Source of the DNA: Azotobacter chroococcum
Lineage (GTDB): Bacteria > Pseudomonadota > Gammaproteobacteria > Pseudomonadales > Pseudomonadaceae
Direction of reading: 5' to 3'
NCBI RefSeq assembly: GCF_004339665.1
Contig: NZ_SMMU01000011.1
Coordinates: forward strand, 62,001 to 126,000
DNA: 64,000 bases
Every line of letters begins with the position of its first letter. Position 1 is the first letter of the stretch. Positions 59,795-64,000 of this stretch are shown here, piece by piece. Below the pieces are notes generated by a model that saw nothing but the letters and a program-made list of their open reading frames with translations, did not search any database and was not told the DNA's origin. Position numbers and translations under genes: made by a program.

Positions 59795-61125
59795 GCGCGC
59801 ACCTCGCGGGCCGGCAGCACGCTGCCGGCGCAGTCGCCGAAGCCGATGCGCCGGGTCCCCTCGCGCGCGCAGTGGCCGCGCAGGATCACCGTGTCGCCGT
59901 CTGCCAGGAAGGTGCGGGTTTCGCCGCCCGGCAGGGTGATCGGCTGCTTGCCGCCGAGGGTCAGCTCCAGCAGCGAGCCGCCCTCGCCGGGCGCAGGTCC
60001 CGACTGTGTGCCGCTGCCGAGCAGGTCGCCGGGCTGCAGGTTGCAGCCGCCCGCGGTGTGGTGGGCGAGCATCTGCGCCATGGTCCAGTAGGCGTCGCGG
60101 AAGTTGCTCTCCATGAGCTTGTGCGGCGCCTCGCCGCGTTCGCGCATGGCGGCGGTCTGCAGCAGCACCTCGAAGCGCAGGTCGAGGGCGCCGGAGTCGC
60201 GGTTGAAGGCGCTGTCGAGGTAGGGCAGCGGCTGCGGATCGCCGGCCGGACGCACGAAGGGCGCGCGGAAGGGCGCCAGGGCGTCCAGGGTCACCACCCA
60301 GGGGGAAATGGTGCTGGCGAAGTTCTTGGCCAGGAACGGGCCGAGCGGCTGGTATTCCCAGGCCTGGATATCGCGCGCCGACCAGTCGTTGAGCAGCACG
60401 GCGCCGAACAGGTGGTCCTCGGCCTGCTCCATCGGCACCGGCTCGCCGAGGGCGTTGGCGCTGCCGACCAGCACGCCCAGCTCCAGCTCGTAGTCGAGGC
60501 GGCGGCAGGGCACGAACTCGGGGCGTTCGGCGTCGGGCGCCTTCACCTGGCCGCACGGGCGGCGAAAGCTCTGGCCGGACACGCCGATCGACGAGCTGCG
60601 GCCGTGGTAGCCGATGGGAATCCACTTGTAGTTGGGCAGCAGCGGGTTGTCCGGGCGGAACAGGCTGCCGACCGTGGTCGCGTGGTGGATGCCGGTGTAG
60701 AAGTCGGTGTAGTCGCCGATCCGGCAGGGCAGGTCGTATTCCGCCGCGGCCTGGGGCAGCAGGGCGCCGGCGAGGTCGGCCTGGCGCGAGCTGCCGGCGC
60801 TCAGCGCCGCCGACAGTGCGGCGCGCACCCGGCGGCGCACCTCGGGTCCCTGCGCCATGAAGGCGTTGAGATCCCCGGCGGCGAGCGGCGCGAGCGCGGC
60901 CTGTACCTCGTCGCTCCAGCCGCCGGCCGCGGCAGCACGGGCTAAATCGAGAATCTGGTCGCCGATGGCCACGCCGATCCGCCAGGGCTCGTCGCTGCCG
61001 GCGCGGCGGAAGCGGCCGTAGGGCAGGTTCTGGATCGGGAAATCGGTCGCGGCGTCATTGGCCGAGGCGACCCAGCTTTGCAGCGCCGGGTCGTGGGTGG
61101 CATCGAGTCGCTGAGGGGTGTACAT
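59791..61125 (-). CDS. fahA: Fumarylacetoacetase
   Basis: This 444-residue hydrolase releases fumarate and acetoacetate, the last step of tyrosine breakdown. [35 protein letters not shown] and [21 protein letters not shown] are the Ca-binding and catalytic motifs. AGGAGG precedes the ATG at 61125. Confidence 0.97.
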   Translation of the reverse strand: MYTPQRLDATHDPALQSWVASANDAATDFPIQNLPYGRFRRAGSDEPWRIGVAIGDQILDLARAAAAGGWSDEVQAALAPLAAGDLNAFMAQGPEVRRRVRAALSAALSAGSSRQADLAGALLPQAAAEYDLPCRIGDYTDFYTGIHHATTVGSLFRPDNPLLPNYKWIPIGYHGRSSSIGVSGQSFRRPCGQVKAPDAERPEFVPCRRLDYELELGVLVGSANALGEPVPMEQAEDHLFGAVLLNDWSARDIQAWEYQPLGPFLAKNFASTISPWVVTLDALAPFRAPFVRPAGDPQPLPYLDSAFNRDSGALDLRFEVLLQTAAMRERGEAPHKLMESNFRDAYWTMAQMLAHHTAGGCNLQPGDLLGSGTQSGPAPGEGGSLLELTLGGKQPITLPGGETRTFLADGDTVILRGHCAREGTRRIGFGDCAGSVLPAREVRA

Positions 61126-61215
61126 GTCGTCCTCCTGCCTCTTCCTGTGCATCGGCCGGTGTCTGGCTGCCGCCGTACTTGAACCTTAGCGCGTCCGGCG
61201 CAAGGGGCGCTTTCC

Positions 61216-62250
61216 TCAGAGCACGCCGCGGCGTTCCTGGTCTTTCTCGATCGAGCGGAACAGGGCGCCGAAGTTGCCTTCGCCGAAGCTCAGGTTGTTC
61301 TCGCGCTGGATGATCTCGACGAAGATCGGGCCGATGATGTTCTTGGTGAAGATCTGCAGCAGGTAGCCGTCCTGGTCGCCGTCGACCAGCACCTGGTGGC
61401 CGCGGATGCGCGCCTGGTCCTCGCGCACGTTGGGCAGACGCTGGAACACGTCGTCGTAGTAGTTCGCGTCGATGTCGAGCATTTTGATCGGGCCGCCCTT
61501 CATGGCGTCCAGCGAGGCGAGGATGTCGTTGGTGCTGAAGGCCAGGTGCTGCACGCCCGGACCGTTGTACTCGGTCAGGTACTCGGAGATCTGGTCCTTG
61601 TCGTCCTTCGGTTGGTTGATCGGGATGCAGAAGCTGCCGTCCGGCGAGCGCAGCGCGTAGCTGGTCAGGCCGGTCTTCACGCCCTTGATGTCGAAGTAGC
61701 GCACTTCGGTGAAGCCGAAGATTTCCTTGTAGAAGGCGCCCCACTTTTCCATCTGGCCCTGCGGCACGTTGTTGGTCAGGTGGTCGATTTCCAGGAAGCC
61801 CTTGTCCGGCTGGAGCTTCGGCTGGTCGAGCGGGACGAAGTCGGTTTCATAGATCGAGCCCTTGGTGCCGAAACGATCGATGAAATAGATCAGGCTGTCG
61901 CCGATGCCGTAGATGGCCGGGTAGGGCAGGTCGCAATCCTTCGGCTCGGCCGGACGTGCGCCGCGGCGCACGGCTTCCTGCCGGGCGAACGCGGCGTCGT
62001 CGACACGCCAGCCCATGGAGCTGATCGACGGGCCGTGCAGCTTGGCGAAGCGGCCGGAGAAGCCGTTGCGCTCGCCGTTCAGCAGGAAGTTGATGCCGTT
62101 CTGGTTGTAGCAGGTGATGTCGAGCGTCGGGTGGCGGTGCTTCTTCGAGAAGCCGAAGGCCCAGAACAGGGCGTCGAGCTGTTCGAGCGCCTCGCCGGTG
62201 AATTCGGTGAACTCGATGCCGCGCAGGCCGATGGGATTCTTGTCGTTCAT
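61216..62250 (-). CDS. hpd: 4-hydroxyphenylpyruvate dioxygenase
   Basis: This 344-residue Fe(II) enzyme of the vicinal oxygen chelate fold makes homogentisate. The metal ligands lie in LEIDHLTNNV, GVQHLAF and the final GPIFVEIIQR. The ATG at 62250 has AAGGAG upstream. A much longer in-frame ORF to 63384 overlaps the LysR gene and is rejected. It is divergent from its likely LysR regulator. Confidence 0.97.
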   Translation of the reverse strand: MNDKNPIGLRGIEFTEFTGEALEQLDALFWAFGFSKKHRHPTLDITCYNQNGINFLLNGERNGFSGRFAKLHGPSISSMGWRVDDAAFARQEAVRRGARPAEPKDCDLPYPAIYGIGDSLIYFIDRFGTKGSIYETDFVPLDQPKLQPDKGFLEIDHLTNNVPQGQMEKWGAFYKEIFGFTEVRYFDIKGVKTGLTSYALRSPDGSFCIPINQPKDDKDQISEYLTEYNGPGVQHLAFSTNDILASLDAMKGGPIKMLDIDANYYDDVFQRLPNVREDQARIRGHQVLVDGDQDGYLLQIFTKNIIGPIFVEIIQRENNLSFGEGNFGALFRSIEKDQERRGVL

Positions 62251-62319
62251 GTCGCATCTCCTTGGAAGGTGGAGGACTGCCGGGGTGGTGGGGCAGTGCA
62301 CGATGGCGACTTTAGGTAT

Positions 62320-62376
62320 TGATCTATATCTAAAAAAGCGGAAATATCCGTCTTTGTTGATCTGAAATATAGATGG
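62320..62376. promoter_or_regulatory. hpd/LysR intergenic operator region
   Basis: The AT-rich patch in the divergent gap contains ATCTATAT (62322-62329) and the inverted ATATAGAT (62367-62374). This is a likely binding site for the LysR protein encoded alongside. Confidence 0.5.
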
Positions 62377-62397
62377 TGTTGGCCGGAGGGTTGCCCT

Positions 62398-63300
62398 GTG
62401 TCCATCGATCTCGAATCCCTGGTCGCGCTCGACGCGGTGGTGCGCCACGGCGGCTTCAGCCGCGCCGCCCAGCACCTGCACAAGGTGCAGTCGGCGGTCA
62501 GCTACCAGGTGCGCAAGCTGGAGGAGCAGCTCGGTCTGCCGCTGCTCGACCGCGAGGGCTACCGGGTGCGCCTCACCCCGGCCGGCGAGGCGCTGCTCGC
62601 CGAGGGCCGCCGCCTGCTCGGGCATGCCGACCGCTTCGAGGCGCTGGCCCGCCAGTTCATCGACGGCTGGGAGCCGCGCCTGCTGCTGGTGGCCGACGGC
62701 ATCCTGCCGCTCGATGCAGTGTTTCTGGCGCTCAAGACCCTCGCCGACGAGCACGTGCCGACCCGCGTGCAGGTGAAGATCGAGTTCATGTTCGGCGTGC
62801 AGTACCGCTTCGAGAAGGAGCGCGCCGACCTGATGATCGTCAAGGACTACGAACCCGACCGCCTGCTGCATGCCGAGCCGCTGCCGGAGATCGAATGCGT
62901 GCTCTGCACGGCGCCCGGGCATCCGCTGGCCGCCGCCGGCGAGGTGGATCTGGCCATGCTGCACGAGCATGTGGAGCTGACGGTGCAGGATTCCAGCGAC
63001 CGCGGCGACGACCGCCACATGTTCGGCGGCGACCGGGTGTACTACCTCTCGGGCTTTTCCGCCAAGCAGCAGGCGCTGCACATGGGCCTGGGCTTCGGCT
63101 GGATGCCGCTGTACCTGGTGGCCGACGAGCTGGCGCGCGGCGAGCTGGTGGAGGTGCGCTACCGGGGCGGCTCGCGCTACCGCTTCACGCCGGTGCTGGT
63201 GCAGCGGCTGGACAAGCCGCTGGGGCGGGCGGGGCAGCGCCTGGCGGAGCTGCTGCGGACCGGTGCGCGGCAGGAGGAAGCTGGCGGCAGGCTCGGCTGA
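62398..63300 (+). CDS. LysR-family regulator divergent from hpd
   Basis: This 300-residue regulator has an N-terminal HTH (VVRHGGFSRAAQHLHKVQSAVSYQVRKLE) and an effector domain from about residue 90 (VADGILPLDAV, YLSGFSAKQQALHMGLGFG). GTG at 62398 with GGAGGG upstream. Tyrosine catabolism is often controlled by such a divergently encoded protein. The effector may be a pathway intermediate. Confidence 0.9.
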   Translation: MSIDLESLVALDAVVRHGGFSRAAQHLHKVQSAVSYQVRKLEEQLGLPLLDREGYRVRLTPAGEALLAEGRRLLGHADRFEALARQFIDGWEPRLLLVADGILPLDAVFLALKTLADEHVPTRVQVKIEFMFGVQYRFEKERADLMIVKDYEPDRLLHAEPLPEIECVLCTAPGHPLAAAGEVDLAMLHEHVELTVQDSSDRGDDRHMFGGDRVYYLSGFSAKQQALHMGLGFGWMPLYLVADELARGELVEVRYRGGSRYRFTPVLVQRLDKPLGRAGQRLAELLRTGARQEEAGGRLG

Positions 63301-63372
63301 GGCCACCCCCCCTCCGACCAATGGTGGTGTGACCTGTCCGGCAAAGAGCGCACACCGGTCAGCTTTTTGCTG

Positions 63373-63378
63373 TATAGT
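63373..63378 (+). promoter_or_regulatory. Predicted extended -10 promoter of deaD
   Basis: TG-TATAGT gives an extended -10 with no good -35. Start near 63385, leaving a leader of about 213 nt before the ATG at 63598. Confidence 0.55.
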
Positions 63379-63384
63379 AGGCAC

Positions 63385-63597
63385 CGGCCCAAGCGGCCGC
63401 GTTCAGGTAGCACCCTCCCCGAAGCTCCGCCTTCGGCTGCAGGCCAGTCCTGCGGACTATCCTTGACGATTCATCCCATCCATCACGCGTTCTCGCAAAT
63501 TCCTGCCGACCGGGCTGCCAGGGTGACCTTCGGGTCTTTGCATGGCATGCGCGCAGCCTTGGGCCTTGGGTTTGCGGATGCACATGAGGCAGATCCC
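63385..63597 (+). promoter_or_regulatory. Structured 5' leader of deaD
   Basis: Successive small hairpins are readable: CCGAAG/CTTCGG (63419-63436), GCAGG/CCTGC (63439-63453) and GACC-TTCG-GGTC followed by TTT further on. Cold-shock helicase genes commonly have long leaders. The function here is inferred. Confidence 0.5.

Positions 63598-64000
<403 letters not shown>

Noticed and set aside
62251-63384. N-terminal extension of hpd over the LysR gene
   Set aside because: The extension overlaps the divergent LysR gene in antisense; the true start with Shine-Dalgarno is at 62250.

Overview
The window is GC-rich and densely coded. It carries chromosomal gene order typical of the Pseudomonas/Azotobacter lineage: lpxK-kdsB-murB | rne | rluC-sppA | maf | yceD-rpmF-plsX-fabD-fabG-acpP-fabF-pabC-mltG-tmk-holB-pilZ-tatD, then the ETF genes, pyrF, earP-efp, ohr-ohrR, a class II DAHP synthase gene and deaD. 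The species cannot be fixed from sequence alone. There are no tRNA or rRNA genes, CRISPR arrays, IS elements or prophage genes.

Bases 1-20,230 form a conserved housekeeping block. It covers lipid A/KDO and peptidoglycan precursor genes, RNase E with a long leader, rRNA modification, fatty acid synthesis, and the replication/pilus genes tmk-holB-pilZ-tatD. Directly after tatD, on the minus strand, is a small RNA gene that matches RgsA (P16) in position, size and architecture. Its exposed ACUCCUAAA tract can pair with the acpP leader and, more extensively, with the rpmF Shine-Dalgarno region, both in this window.

Bases 20,450-33,000 hold a class-V aminotransferase, a DUF1285 protein and a complete meta-cleavage island of the 3-phenylpropionate (mhp) type. 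The island comprises an extradiol dioxygenase, a two-component flavin monooxygenase in place of MhpA, the MhpC hydrolase, a divergent IclR regulator, MhpD-MhpF-MhpE, an MFS transporter and an OprD-type porin. Two near-identical operators (GTGCAC-N3-GTGCAC) lie exactly 49 bp upstream of the -10 boxes of the two transcription units, so the island looks like one regulon. A REP hairpin sits between mhpC and the regulator.

Bases 33,000-52,990 carry ETF-QO and EtfBA, small envelope proteins, a CBS-histidine kinase with a dual-receiver response regulator, a ZIP transporter, pyrF, a BenE transporter, a hemerythrin, EarP with its substrate EF-P, the Ohr/OhrR peroxide system with three copies of a shared motif, a LysR regulator with a TauE-type exporter, and class II DAHP synthase.

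Bases 53,000-57,700 are an erosion zone: a LysR gene fused by deletion to the 3' end of a TRAP permease gene, two tandem periplasmic binding protein genes of which one has lost about 103 codons in frame, and a thiolase gene cut off at its 5' end beside a repeat hairpin. Bases 57,798-63,300 carry the tyrosine/homogentisate pathway (hmgA-maiA-fahA-hpd) with a divergent LysR regulator. The window ends inside a deaD-like helicase gene with a long structured leader.
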